Part shown: in pieces, positions 11,032 through 26,000 of the stretch
How positions within the stretch are numbered: position 1 is the first letter of the stretch
How the letters are laid out: every line of letters begins with the position of its first letter
DNA from: Oasisia sp. SBJ-2009
Lineage: Eukaryota; Annelida; Polychaeta; Sabellida; Siboglinidae
DNA length: 64,000 nucleotides
Assembly: GCA_964017155.1 (NCBI GenBank)
Contig: OZ024855.1
Coordinates: forward strand, 59,713,731 to 59,777,730
Reading direction: 5' to 3'
Translations under genes and position numbers: made by a program
Notes under the pieces: generated by a model
The model's input: only the letters and a program-made list of their open reading frames with translations
Database searches by the model: none
What the model was told of the DNA's origin: nothing

Positions 11032-14000
11032 TGTATGCATGTATGCATGTATATGTTTGCTTGCAGGTATGCATACATGTATATTGCCTCTCATAAATCA
11101 AATGATTCCTAAGAGTATTGGCAATTGTTCTATACTTCATTTTTGTTCTTCAAATTAAGTTGTTCTAGATTTCTTTTTTTCCCTTCAAATTAACACTGAA
11201 ACTCAGCATTGGAAATACTAACGGCAGCTCACGCTTCAAAGGCTGCTGATGAAAACACGACAACGATTTATATCACAATAACATTAGAGGTATTAACGAC
11301 TGCAGCTAATACTACAAAGGTTGCTGAAGATATCACAGTGGTGGAAGAAGGCATAAGAAAAACAGGGGAAACAACGACACTAGTTGATACGATGAGGTCT
11401 GTAAAAGGTACCACGGCGGAAGGTAAACCACAAAAATAGGAGAAGTAACAAATAGAGCAGCAGACATAAATAACAAAGTCATATACAACAACGACACCAA
11501 CTGATACTCGGAAGGCTGAAAACGCTGTAATAACAACACAGGCAAAAACAATAACAACTTACACCACAACGGTTGCAGAAACAACATCAGAAAAAGCAAC
11601 TGCTAATAACACAGCAACGCTAACTGAACATATTACGGTTGCAGCAGACACAACGAAGGTTGTTAATGATACCACCATGGCGGAGAAAGTTACAACGGCA
11701 AAAAGTGCAACAGCAGCTGCAGCCCTTACCAACACGGTTCTTAAAGATACCACAACGACAGATGAGGCAGAAAAAACAACGCAGGTAACGACAATCACAG
11801 CTAATAACGTTTCGTTTCCTGAAAATAACATGTACGGAGAAAAATCCGGTACAACAGGAACAAATGATGCTAACAAAACAAACATTCCAGAGGTAACTTC
11901 AACCACTGCTTACAACATATCATTTTTAGAAGGTATGCTATCGAGAGAAGAATCCGGTACAACAGGAGACGGAACAAATGGTGCTCAGAGAACAAACTTT
12001 GATCAGGTCACATCAACCACTGCCCACAACGCTTCGTTTCCTGGAGGCAATACTGTGGAAGGAGAATCCGGTACAACAGGAGACGGAATAAGTGGTGCTC
12101 AGAGAACAAACTTTGATCAGGTCACATCAACCATTGCCCACAACGCTTCGTTTCCTGGAGGCAATACTGTGGAAGGAGAATCCGGTACAACAGGAGCCGG
12201 AACAAGTGGTGCTCAGAGAACAAACTTTGATCAGGTCACATCAACCACTGCCCACAACGCTTCGTTTCCTGGAGGCAATACTGTGGAAGGAGAATCCGGT
12301 ACAACAGGAGAAGGAACAAGTGTTGCTCAGAGAACAAACTTTGATCAGGTCACATCAACCACTGCCCACAACGATTCGTTTCCTGGAGGCAATACTGTGG
12401 AAGGAGAATCCGGTACAACAGGAGACGGAACAAGTGGTGCTCAGAGAACAAACTTTGATCAGGTCACATCATCCACTGCCCACAACGCTTCGTTTCCTGG
12501 AGGCAATACTTTGGAAGGAGAATCCGGTACAACAGGAGACGGAACAAGTGGTGCTCAGGGAACAAACTTTGATCAGGTCACATCAACCACTGCCCACAAC
12601 GCTTCGTTTCCTGGAGGCAATATTGTGGAAGGAGATTCCGGTACAACAGGAGATGGAACAAGTGGTGCTCAGGGAACAAACTTTGATCAGGTCACATCAA
12701 CCACTGCCCACAACGCTTCGTTTCCTGGAGGCAATACTGTGGAAGGAGAATCCGGTACAACAGGAGACGGAACAAGTGGTGCTCAGAGAACAAACTTTGA
12801 TCAGGTCACATCATCCACTGCCCACAACGCTTCGTTTCCTGGAGGCAATACTGTGGAAGGAGAATCCGGTACAACAGGAGACGGAACAAGTGGTGCTCAG
12901 AGAACAAACTTTGATCAGGTCACATCAACCACTGCCCACAACGCTTCGTTTCCTGGAGGCAATACTGTGGAAGGAGAATCCGGTACAACAGGAGACGGAA
13001 CAAGTGGTGCTCACAGAACAAACTTTGAACAGGTCACATCAACCACTGCCCACAACGCTTCGTTTCCTGGAGGCAATACTGTGGAAGGAGAATCCGGTAC
13101 AACAGGAGACGGAATAAGTGGTGCTCAGAGAACAAACTTTGATCAGGTCACATCAACCATTGCCCACAACGCTTCGTTTCCTGGAGGCAATACTGTGGAA
13201 GGAGAATCCGGTACAACAGGAGCCGGAACAAGTGGTGCTCAGGGAACAAACTTTGATCAGGTCACATCAACCACTGCCCACAACGCTTCGTTTCCTGGAG
13301 GCAATATTGTGGAAGGAGAATCCGGTACAACAGGAGATGGAACAAGTGGTGCTCAGGGAACAAACTTTGATCAGGCCACATCAACCACTGCCCACAACGC
13401 TTCGTTTCCTGGAGGCAATACTGTGGAAGGAGAATCCGGTACAACAGGAGACGGAACAAGTGGTGCTCAGAGAACAAACTTTGATCAGGTCACATCATCC
13501 ACTGCCCACAACGCTTCGTTTCCTGGAGGCAATACTGTGGAAGGAGAATCCGGTACAACAGGAGACGGAACAAGTGGTGCTCAGGGAACAAACTTTGATC
13601 AGGTCACATCAACCACTGCCCACAACCCTTCGTTTCCTGGAGGCAATACTGTGGAAGGAGAATCCGGTACAACAGGAGACGGAACAAGTGGTGCTCAGAG
13701 AACAAATTTTTATCAGGTCACATCAACCACTGCCCACAACGCTTCGTTTCCTGGAGGCAATACTGTGGAAGGAGAATCCGGTACAACAGGAGACGGAACA
13801 AGTGGTGCTCAGAGAACAAACTTTGATCAGGTCACATCAACCACTGCCCACAACGCTTCGTTTCTTGGAGGCAATACTGTGGAAGGAGAATCCGGTACAA
13901 CAGGAGACGGAACAAGTGGTGCTCAGAGAACAAACTTTGATCAGGTCACATCAACCACTGCCCACAACGCTTCGTTTCCTGGAGGCAATACTGTGGAAGG

Positions 14001-17000
14001 AGAATCCGGTACAACAGGTGACGGAACAAGTGGTGCTCAGAGAACAAACTTTGATCAGGTCACATCAACCACTGCCAACAACGCTTCGTTTCCTGGAGGC
14101 AATACTGTGGAAGGAGAATCCGGTACAACAGGAGACGGAACAAGTGGTGCTCAGAGAACAAACTTTGATCAGGTCACATCAACCACTGCCCACAACGCTT
14201 CGTTTCTTGGAGGCAATACTGTGGAAGGAGAATCCGGTACAACAGGAGACGGAACAAGTGGTGCTCAGAGAACAAACTTTGATCAGGTCACATCAACCAC
14301 TGCCCACAACGCTTCGTTTCCTGGAGACAATACTGTGGAAGGAGAATCCGGTACAACAGGAGACGGAACAAGTGGTGCTCAGAGAACAAACTTTGATCAG
14401 GTCACATCAACCACTGCCCACAACGCTTCGTTTCCTGGAGGCAATACTGTGGAAGGAGAATCCGGTACAACAGGAGACGGAACAAGTGTTGCTCACAGAA
14501 CAAACTTTGAACAGGTCACATCAACCACTGCCCACAACGCTTCGTTTCCTGGAGGCAATACTGTGGAAGGAGAATCCGGTACAACAGGAGACGGAACAAG
14601 TGGTGCTCAGAGAACAAACTTTGATCAGGTCACCTCATCCACTGCCCACAACGCTTCGTTTCCTGGAGGCAATACTGTGGAAGGAGAATCCGGTACAACA
14701 GGAGACGCAACAAGTGGTGCTCAGAGAACAAACTTTGATCAGGTCAAATCAACCACTGCCCACAACGCTTCGTTTCCTGGAGGCAATACTGTGGAAGGAG
14801 AATCCGGTACAACAGGAGACGGAACAAGTGGTGCTCACAGAACAAACTTTGAACAGGTCACATCAACCACTGCCCACAACGCTTCGTTTCCTGGAGGCAA
14901 TACTGTGGAAGGAGAATCCGGTACAACAGGAGACGGAACAAGTGGTGCTCAGAGAACAAACTTTGATCAGGTCACATCAACCACTGCCCACAACGCTTCG
15001 TTTCCTGGAGGCAATACTGTGGAAGGAGAATCCGGTACAACAGGAGACGGAACAAGTGGTGCTCAGAGAACAAACTTTGATCAGGTCACATCAACCACTG
15101 CCCACAACGCTTCGTTTCCTGGAGGCAATACTGTGGAAGGAGAATCCGGTACAACAGGATACGGAACAAGTGTTGCTCAGAGAACAAACTTTGATCAGGT
15201 CACATCAACCACTGCCCACAACGCTTCGTTTCCTGGAGGCAATACTGTGGAAGGAGAGTCCGGTACAACAGGAGACGGAACAAGTGGTGCTCAGAGAACA
15301 AACTTTGATCAGGTCACATCAACCACTGCCCACAACGCTTCGTTTCCTGGAGGCAATACTGTGGAAGGAGAATCCGGTACAACAGGAGACGGAACAAGTG
15401 GTGCTCAGAGAACAAACTTTGATCAGGTCACATCAACCACTGCCCACAACGCTTCGTTTCCTGGAGGCAATACTGTGGAAGGAGAATCCGGTACAACAGG
15501 AGACGGAACAAGTGGTGCTCAGAGAACAAACTTTGATCAGGTCACATCAACCACTGCCCACAACGCTTCGTTTCCTGGAGGCAATACTGAGGAAGGAGAA
15601 TCCGGTACAACAGGAGACGGAACAAGTGGTGCTCAGAGAACAAACTTTGATCAGGTCACATCAACCACTGCCCACAATGCTTCGTTTCCTGGAGGCAATA
15701 CTGTGGAAGGAGAATCCGGTACAACAGGAGACGGAACAAGTGGTGCTCAGAGAACAAACTTTGATCAGGTCACATCAGCCACTGCCCACAACGCTTCGTT
15801 TCCTGGAGGCAATACTGTGGAAGGAGAATCCGGTACAACAGGAGACGGAACAAGTGTTGCTCACAGAACAAACTTTGAACAGGTCACATCAACCACTGCC
15901 CACAACGCTTCGTTTCCTGGAGGCAATACTGTGGAAGGAGAATCCGGTACAACAGGAGACGGAACAAGTGGTGCTCAGAGAACAAACTTTGATCAGGTCA
16001 CCTCATCCACTGCCCACAACGCTTCGTTTCCTGGAGGCAATACTGTGGAAGGAGAATCCGGTACAACAGGAGACGCAACAAGTGGTGCTCAGAGAACAAA
16101 CTTTGATCAGGTCAAATCAACCACTGCCCACAACGCTTCGTTTCCTGGAGGCAATACTGTGGAAGGAGAATCCGGTACAACAGGAGACGGAACAAGTGGT
16201 GCTCACAGAACAAACTTTGAACAGGTCACATCAACCACTGCCCACAACGCTTCGTTTCCTGGAGGCAATACTGTGGAAGGAGAATCCGGTACAACAGGAG
16301 ACGGAACAAGTGGTGCTCAGAGAACAAACTTTGATCAGGTCACATCAACCACTGCCCACAACGCTTCGTTTCCTGGAGGCAATACTGTGGAAGGAGAATC
16401 CGGTACAACAGGAGACGGAACAAGTGGTGCTCAGAGAACAAACTTTGATCAGGTCACATCAACCACTGCCCACAACGCTTCGTTTCCTGGAGGCAATACT
16501 GTGGAAGGAGAATCCGGTACAACAGGATACGGAACAAGTGTTGCTCAGAGAACAAACTTTGATCAGGTCACATCAACCACTGCCCACAACGCTTCGTTTC
16601 CTGGAGGCAATACTGTGGAAGGAGAGTCCGGTACAACAGGAGACGGAACAAGTGGTGCTCAGAGAACAAACTTTGATCAGGTCACATCAACCACTGCCCA
16701 CAACGCTTCGTTTCCTGGAGGCAATACTGTGGAAGGAGAATCCGGTACAACAGGAGACGGAACAAGTGGTGCTCAGAGAACAAACTTTGATCAGGTCACA
16801 TCAACCACTGCCCACAACGCTTCGTTTCCTGGAGGCAATACTGTGGAAGGAGAATCCGGTACAACAGGAGACGGAACAAGTGGTGCTCAGAGAACAAACT
16901 TTGATCAGGTCACATCAACCACTGCCCACAACGCTTCGTTTCCTGGAGGCAATACTGAGGAAGGAGAATCCGGTACAACAGGAGACGGAACAAGTGGTGC

Positions 17001-20000
17001 TCAGAGAACAAACTTTGATCAGGTCACATCAACCACTGCCCACAACGCTTCGTTTCCTGGAGGCAATACTGTGGAAGGAGAATCCGGTACAACAGGAGAC
17101 GGAACAAGTGGTGCTCAGAGAACAAACTTTGATCAGGTCACATCAGCCAATGCCCACAACGCTTCGTTTCCTGGAGGCAATACTGTGGAAGGAGAATCCG
17201 GTACAACAGGAGACGGAACAAGTGGTGCTCACAGAACAAACTTTGAACAGGTCACATCAACCACTGCCCACAACGCTTCGTTTCCTGGAGGCAATACTGT
17301 GGAAGGAGAATCCGGTACAACAGGAGACGGAATAAGTGGTGCTCAGAGAACAAACTTTGATCAGGTCACATCAACCACTGCCCACAACGCTTCGTTTCCT
17401 GGAGGCAATACTGTGGAAGGAGAATCCGGTACAACAGGAGACGGAACAAGTGGTGCTCAGAGAACAAACTTTGATCAGGTCACATCAACCACTGCCCACA
17501 ACGCTTCGTTTCCTGGAGGCAATACTGTGGAAGGAGAATCCGGTACAACAGGAGACGGAACAAGTGGTGCTCAGAGAACAAACTTTGATCAGGTCACATC
17601 AACCACTGCCCACAACGCTTCGTTTCCTGGAGGCAATACTGTGGAAGGAGAATCCGGTACAACAGGATACGGAACAAGTGTTGCTCAGAGAACAAACTTT
17701 GATCAGGTCACATCAACCACTGCCCACAACGCTTCGTTTCCTGGAGGCAATACTGTGGAAGGAGAGTCCGGTACAACAGGAGACGGAACAAGTGGTGCTC
17801 AGAGAACAAACTTTGATCAGGTCACATCAACCACTGCCCACAACGCTTCGTTTCCTGGAGGCAATACTGTGGAAGGAGAATCCGGTACAACAGGAGACGG
17901 AACAAGTGGTGCTCAGAGAACAAACTTTGATCAGGTCACATCAACCACTGCCCACAACGCTTCGTTTCCTGGAGGCAATACTGTGGAAGGAGAATCCGGT
18001 ACAACAGGAGACGGAACAAGTGGTGCTCAGAGAACAAACTTTGATCAGGTCACATCAACCACTGCCCACAACGCTTCGTTTCCTGGAGGCAATACTGAGG
18101 AAGGAGAATCCGGTACAACAGGAGACGGAACAAGTGGTGCTCAGAGAACAAACTTTGATCAGGTCACATCAACCACTGCCCACAACGCTTCGTTTCCTGG
18201 AGGCAATACTGTGGAAGGAGAATCCGGTACAACAGGAGACGGAACAAGTGGTGCTCAGAGAACAAACTTTGATCAGGTCACATCAGCCACTGCCCACAAC
18301 GCTTCGTTTCCTGGAGGCAATACTGTGGAAGGAGAATCCGGTACAACAGGAGACGGAACAAGTGGTGCTCAGAGAACAAACTTTGATCAGGTCACATCAA
18401 CCACTGCCCACAACGCTTCGTTTCTTGGAGGCAATACTGTGGAAGGAGAATCCGGTACAACAGGAGACGGAACAAGTGGTGCTCAGAGAACAAACTTTGA
18501 TCAGGTCACATCAACCACTGCCCACAACGCTTCGTTTCCTGGAGGCAATACTGAGGAAGGAGAATCCGGTACAACAGGAGACGGAACAAGTGGTGCTCAG
18601 AGAACAAACTTTGATCAGGTCACATCAACCACTGCCCACAACGCTTCGTTTCCTGGAGGCAATACTGTGGAAGGAGAATCCGGTACAACAGGAGACGGAA
18701 CAAGTGGTGCTCAGAGAACAAACTTTGATCAGGTCACATCAACCACTGCCCACAACGCTTCGTTTCTTGGAGGCAATACTGTGGAAGGAGAATCCGGTAC
18801 AACAGGAGACGGAACAAGTGGTGCTCAGAGAACAAACTTTGATCAGGTCACATCAACCACTGCCCACAACGCTTCGTTTCCTGGAGGCAATACTGTGGAA
18901 GGAGAATCCGGTACAACAGGTGACGGAACAAGTGGTGCTCAGAGAACAAACTTTGATCAGGTCACATCAACCACTGCCCACAACGCTTCGTTTCCTGGAG
19001 GCAATACTGTGGAAGGAGAATCCGGTACAACAGGAGACGGAACAAGTGGTGCTCAGAGAACAAACTTTGATCAGGTCACATCAACCACTGCCCACAACGC
19101 TTCGTTTCCTGGAGGCAATACTGTGGAAGGAGAATCCGGTACAACAGGAGACGGAACAAGTGGTGCTCAGAGAACACATTTTGATCAGGTCACATCAACC
19201 ACTGCCAACAACGCTTCGTTTCCTGGAGGCAATACTGTGGAAGGAGAATCCGGTACAACAGGAGACGGAACAAGTGGTGCTCAGAGAACAAACTTTGATC
19301 AGGTCACATCAACCACTGCCCACAACGCTTCGTTTCTTGGAGGCGATACTGTGGAAGGAGAATCCGGTACAACAGGAGACGGAACAAGTGGTGCTCAGAG
19401 AACAAACTTTGATCAGGTCACATCAACCACTGCCCACAACGCTTCGTTTCCTGGAGGCAATACTGAGGAAGGAGAATCCGGTACAACAGGAGACGGAACA
19501 AGTGGTGCTCAGAGAACAAACTTTGATCAGGTCACATCAACCACTGCCCACAACGCTTCGTTTCCTGGAGGCAATACTGTGGAAGGAGAATCCGGTACAA
19601 CAGGAGACGGAACAAGTGGTGCTCAGAGAACAAACTTTGATCAGGTCACATCAACCACTGCCCACAACGCTTCGTTTCTTGGAGGCAATACTGTGGAAGG
19701 AGAATCCGGTACAACAGGAGACGGAACAAGTGGTGCTCAGAGAACAAACTTTGATCAGGTCACATCAACCACTGCCCACAACGCTTCGTTTCCTGGAGGC
19801 AATACTGTGGAAGGAGAATCCGGTACAACAGGTGACGGAACAAGTGGTGCTCAGAGAACAAACTTTGATCAGGTCACATCAACCACTGCCCACAACGCTT
19901 CGTTTCCTGGAGGCAATACTGTGGAAGGAGAATCCGGTACAACAGGAGACGGAACAAGTGGTGCTCAGAGAACAAACTTTGATCAGGTCACATCAACCAC

Positions 20001-23000
20001 TGCCCACAACGCTTCGTTTCCTGGAGGCAATACTGTGGAAGGAGAATCCGGTACAACAGGAGACGGAACAAGTGGTGCTCAGAGAACACATTTTGATCAG
20101 GTCACATCAACCACTGCCAACAACGCTTCGTTTCCTGGAGGCAATACTGTGGAAGGAGAATCCGGTACAACAGGAGACGGAACAAGTGGTGCTCAGAGAA
20201 CAAACTTTGATCAGGTCACATCAACCACTGCCCACAACGCTTCGTTTCTTGGAGGCAATACTGTGGAAGGAGAATCCGGTACAACAGGAGACGGAACAAG
20301 TGGTGCTCAGAGAACAAACTTTGATCAGGTCACATCATCCACTGCCCACAACGCTTCGTTTCCTGGAGGCAATACTGTGGAAGGAGAATCCGGTACAACA
20401 GGAGACGGAACAAGTGGTGCTCAGGGAACAAACTTTGATCAGGTCACATCAACCACTGCCCACAACCCTTCGTTTCCTGGAGGCAATACTGTGGAAGGAG
20501 AATCCGGTACAACAGGAGACGGAACAAGTGGTGCTCAGAGAACAAATTTTGATCAGGTCACATCAACCACTGCCCACAACGCTTCGTTTCCTGGAGGCAA
20601 TACTGTGGAAGGAGAATCCGGTACAACAGGAGACGGAACAAGTGGTGCTTCGAGAACAAACTTTGATCAGGTCACATCAACCACTGCCCACAACGCTTCG
20701 TTTCTTGGAGGCAATACTGTGGAAGGAGAATCCGGTACAACAGGAGACGGAACAAGTGGTGCTCAGAGAACAAACTTTGATCAGGTCACATCAACCACTG
20801 CCCACAACGCTTCGTTTCTTGGAGGCAATACTGTGGAAGGAGAATCCGGTACAACAGGAGACGGAACAAGTGGTGCTCAGAGAACAAACTTTGATCAGGT
20901 CACATCAACCACTGCCCACAACGCTTCGTTTCCTGGAGGCAATACTGAGGAAGGAGAATCCGGTACAACAGGAGACGGAACAAGTGGTGCTCAGAGAACA
21001 AACTTTGATCAGGTCACATCAACCACTGCCCACAACGCTTCGTTTCCTGGAGGCAATACTGTGGAAGGAGAATCCGGTACAACAGGAGACGGAACAAGTG
21101 GTGCTCAGAGAACACGTTTTGATCAGGTCACATCAACCACTGCCAACAACGCTTCGTTTCCTGGAGGCAATACTGTGGAAGGAGAATCCGGTACAACAGG
21201 AGACGGAACAAGTGGTGCTCAGAGAACAAACTTTGATCAGGTCACATCAACCACTGCCCACAACGCTTCGTTTCCTGGAGGCAATACTGAGGAAGGAGAA
21301 TCCGGTACAACAGGAGACGGAACAAGTGGTGCTCAGAGAACAAACTTTGATCAGGTCACATCAACCACTGCCCACAACGCTTCGTTTCCTGGAGGCAATA
21401 CTGTGGAAGGAGAATCCGGTACAACAGGAGACGGAACAAGTGGTGCTCAGGGAACAAACTTTGATCAGGTCACATCAACCACTGCCCACAACCCTTCGTT
21501 TCCTGGAGGCAATACTGTGGAAGGAGAATCCGGTACAACAGGAGACGGAACAAGTGGTGCTCAGAGAACAAATTTTGATCAGGTCACATCAACCACTGCC
21601 CACAACGCTTCGTTTCCTGGAGGCAATACTGTGGAAGGAGAATCCGGTACAACAGGAGACGGAACAAGTGGTGCTCAGAGAACAAACTTTGATCAGGTCA
21701 CATCAACCACTGCCCACAACGCTTCGTTTCTTGGAGGCAATACTGTGGAAGGAGAATCCGGTACAACAGGAGACGGAACAAGTGGTGCTCAGAGAACAAA
21801 CTTTGATCAGGTCACATCAACCACTGCCCACAACGCTTCGTTTCTTGGAGGCAATACTGTGGAAGGAGAATCCGGTACAACAGGTGACGGAACAAGTGGT
21901 GCTCAGAGAACAAACTTTGATCAGGTCACATCAACCACTGCCCACAACGCTTCGTTTCCTGGAGGCAATACTGAGGAAGGAGAATCCGGTACAACAGGAG
22001 ACGGAACAAGTGGTGCTCAGAGAACAAACTTTGATCAGGTCACATCAACCACTGCCCACAACGCTTCGTTTCCTGGAGGCAATACTGTGGAAGGAGAATC
22101 CGGTACAACAGGAGACGGAACAAGTGGTGCTCAGAGAACACGTTTTGATCAGGTCACATCAACCACTGCCAACAACGCTTCGTTTCCTGGAGGCAATACT
22201 GTGGAAGGAGAATCCGGTACAACAGGAGACGGAACAAGTGGTGCTCAGAGAACAAACTTTGATCAGGTCACATCAACCACTGCCCACAACGCTTCGTTTC
22301 CTGGAGGCAATACTGAGGAAGGAGAATCCGGTACAACAGGAGACGGAACAAGTGGTGCTCAGAGAACAAACTTTGATCAGGTCACATCAACCACTGCCCA
22401 CAACGCTTCGTTTCCTGGAGGCAATACTGTGGAAGGAGAATCCGGTACAACAGGAGACGGAACAAGTGGTGCTCAGAGAACACGTTTTGATCAGGTCACA
22501 TCAACCACTGCCAACAACGCTTCGTTTCCTGGAGGCAATACTGTGGAAGGAGAATCCGGTACAACAGGAGACGGAACAAGTGGTGCTCAGAGAACAAACT
22601 TTGATCAGGTCACATCAACCACTGCCCACAACGCTTCGTTTCTTGGAGGCAATACTGTGGAAGGAGAATCCTGTACAACAGGAGACGGAACAAGTGGTGC
22701 TCAGAGAACAAACTTTGATCAGGTCACATCATCCACTGCCCACAACGCTTCGTTTCCTGGAGGCAATACTGTGGAAGGAGAATCCGGTACAACAGGAGAC
22801 GGAACAAGTGGTGCTCAGGGAACAAACTTTGATCAGGTCACATCAACCACTGCCCACAACCCTTCGTTTCCTGGAGGCAATACTGTGGAAGGAGAATCCG
22901 GTACAACAGGAGACGGAACAAGTGGTGCTCAGAGAACAAATTTTGATCAGGTCACATCAACCACTGCCCACAACGCTTCGTTTCCTGGAGGCAATACTGT

Positions 23001-26000
23001 GGAAGGAGAATCCGGTACAACAGGAGACGGAACAAGTGGTGCTCAGAGAACAAACTTTGATCAGGTCACATCAACCACTGCCCACAACGCTTCGTTTCTT
23101 GGAGGCAATACTGTGGAAGGAGAATCCGGTACAACAGGAGACGGAACAAGTGGTGCTCAGAGAACAAACTTTGATCAGGTCACATCAACCACTGCCCACA
23201 ACGCTTCGTTTCTTGGAGGCAATACTGTGGAAGGAGAATCCGGTACAACAGGAGACGGAACAAGTGGTGCTCAGAGAACAAACTTTGATCAGGTCACATC
23301 AACCACTGCCCACAACGCTTCGTTTCCTGGAGACAATACTGTGGAAGGAGAATCCGGTACAACAGGAGACGGAACAAGTGGTGCTCAGAGAACAAACTTT
23401 GATCAGGTCACATCAACCACTGCCCACAACGCTTCGTTTCCTGGAGGCAATACTGTGGAAGGAGAATCCGGTACAACAGGAGACGGAACAAGTGTTGCTC
23501 ACAGAACAAACTTTGAACAGGTCACATCAACCACTGCCCACAACGCTTCGTTTCCTGGAGGCAATACTGTGGAAGGAGAATCCGGTACAACAGGAGACGG
23601 AACAAGTGGTGCTCAGAGAACAAACTTTGATCAGGTCACCTCATCCACTGCCCACAACGCTTCGTTTCCTGGAGGCAATACTGTGGAAGGAGAATCCGGT
23701 ACAACAGGAGACGCAACAAGTGGTGCTCAGAGAACAAACTTTGATCAGGTCAAATCAACCACTGCCCACAACGCTTCGTTTCCTGGAGGCAATACTGTGG
23801 AAGGAGAATCCGGTACAACAGGAGACGGAACAAGTGGTGCTCACAGAACAAACTTTGAACAGGTCACATCAACCACTGCCCACAACGCTTCGTTTCCTGG
23901 AGGCAATACTGTGGAAGGAGAATCCGGTACAACAGGAGACGGAACAAGTGGTGCTCAGAGAACAAACTTTGATCAGGTCACATCAACCACTGCCCACAAC
24001 GCTTCGTTTCCTGGAGGCAATACTGTGGAAGGAGAATCCGGTACAACAGGAGACGGAACAAGTGGTGCTCAGAGAACAAACTTTGATCAGGTCACATCAA
24101 CCACTGCCCACAACGCTTCGTTTCCTGGAGGCAATACTGTGGAAGGAGAATCCGGTACAACAGGATACGGAACAAGTGTTGCTCAGAGAACAAACTTTGA
24201 TCAGGTCACATCAACCACTGCCCACAACGCTTCGTTTCCTGGAGGCAATACTGTGGAAGGAGAGTCCGGTACAACAGGAGACGGAACAAGTGGTGCTCAG
24301 AGAACAAACTTTGATCAGGTCACATCAACCACTGCCCACAACGCTTCGTTTCCTGGAGGCAATACTGAGGAAGGAGAATCCGGTACAACAGGAGACGGAA
24401 CAAGTGGTGCTCAGAGAACAAACTTTGATCAGGTCACATCAACCACTGCCCACAACGCTTCGTTTCCTGGAGGCAATACTGTGGAAGGAGAATCCGGTAC
24501 AACAGGAGACGGAACAAGTGGTGCTCAGAGAACAAACTTTGATCAGGTCACATCAACCACTGCCCACAACGCTTCGTTTCTTGGAGGCAATACTGTGGAA
24601 GGAGAATCCGGTACAACAGGAGACGGAACAAGTGGTGCTCAGAGAACAAACTTTGATCAGGTCACATCAACCACTGCCCACAACGCTTCGTTTCCTGGAG
24701 GCAATACTGTGGAAGGAGAATCCGGTACAACAGGTGACGGAACAAGTGGTGCTCAGAGAACAAACTTTGATCAGGTCACATCAACCACTGCCCACAACGA
24801 TTCGTTTCCTGGAGGCAATACTGTGGAAGGAGAATCCGGTACAACAGGAGACGGAACAAGTGGTGCTCAGAGAACAAACTTTGATCAGGTCACATCATCC
24901 ACTGCCCACAACGCTTCGTTTCCTGGAGGCAATACTGTGGAAGGAGAATCCGGTACAACAGGAGACGGAACAAGTGGTGCTCAGAGAACAAACTTTGATC
25001 AGGTCACATCAACCACTGCCCACAACGCTTCGTTTCCTGGAGGCAATACTGTGGAAGGAGAATCCGGTACAACAGGAGACGGAACAAGTGGTGCTCAGAG
25101 AACACATTTTGATCAGGTCACATCAACCACTGCCAACAACGCTTCGTTTCCTGGAGGCAATACTGTGGAAGGAGAATCCGGTACAACAGGAGACGGAACA
25201 AGTGGTGCTCAGAGAACAAACTTTGATCAGGTCACATCAACCACTGCCCACAACGCTTCGTTTCTTGGAGGCAATACTGTGGAAGGAGAATCCGGTACAA
25301 CAGGAGACGGAACAAGTGGTGCTCAGAGAACAAACTTTGATCAGGTCACATCATCCACTGCCCACAACGCTTCGTTTCCTGGAGGCAATACTGTGGAAGG
25401 AGAATCCGGTACAACAGGAGACGGAACAAGTGGTGCTCAGGGAACAAACTTTGATCAGGTCACATCAACCACTGCCCACAACCCTTCGTTTCCTGGAGGC
25501 AATACTGTGGAAGGAGAATCCGGTACAACAGGAGACGGAACAAGTGGTGCTCAGAGAACAAATTTTGATCAGGTCACATCAACCACTGCCCACAACGCTT
25601 CGTTTCCTGGAGGCAATACTGTGGAAGGAGAATCCGGTACAACAGGAGACGGAACAAGTGGTGCTCAGAGAACAAACTTTGATCAGGTCACATCAACCAC
25701 TGCCCACAACGCTTCGTTTCTTGGAGGCAATACTGTGGAAGGAGAATCCGGTACAACAGGAGACGGAACAAGTGGTGCTCAGAGAACAAACTTTGATCAG
25801 GTCACATCAACCACTGCCCACAACGCTTCGTTTCTTGGAGGCAATACTGTGGAAGGAGAATCCGGTACAACAGGAGACGGAACAAGTGGTGCTCAGAGAA
25901 CAAACTTTGATCAGGTCACATCAACCACTGCCCACAACGCTTCGTTTCCTGGAGGCAATACTGAGGAAGGAGAATCCGGTACAACAGGAGACGGAACAAG

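Larger units (their letters stand above)
9704..11206 (+). other. Intron 2
   Basis: The intron is 1,503 bp and phase 1. The donor is CGC/GTAAGTG; the acceptor is ACTCAG at 11201-11206, preceded by a T-rich tract at about 11170-11187. It contains the GT-rich tract, the TA tract and possibly decayed EGF exon traces near 10255-10430. The part 9950-10250 shows nothing recognisable. Confidence 0.75.

Noticed and set aside
11333..11906. Minus-strand open frames opposite the N-terminal Thr-rich flank
   Set aside because: Antisense shadows with hydrophobic composition caused by complementing ACA and GCA codons.
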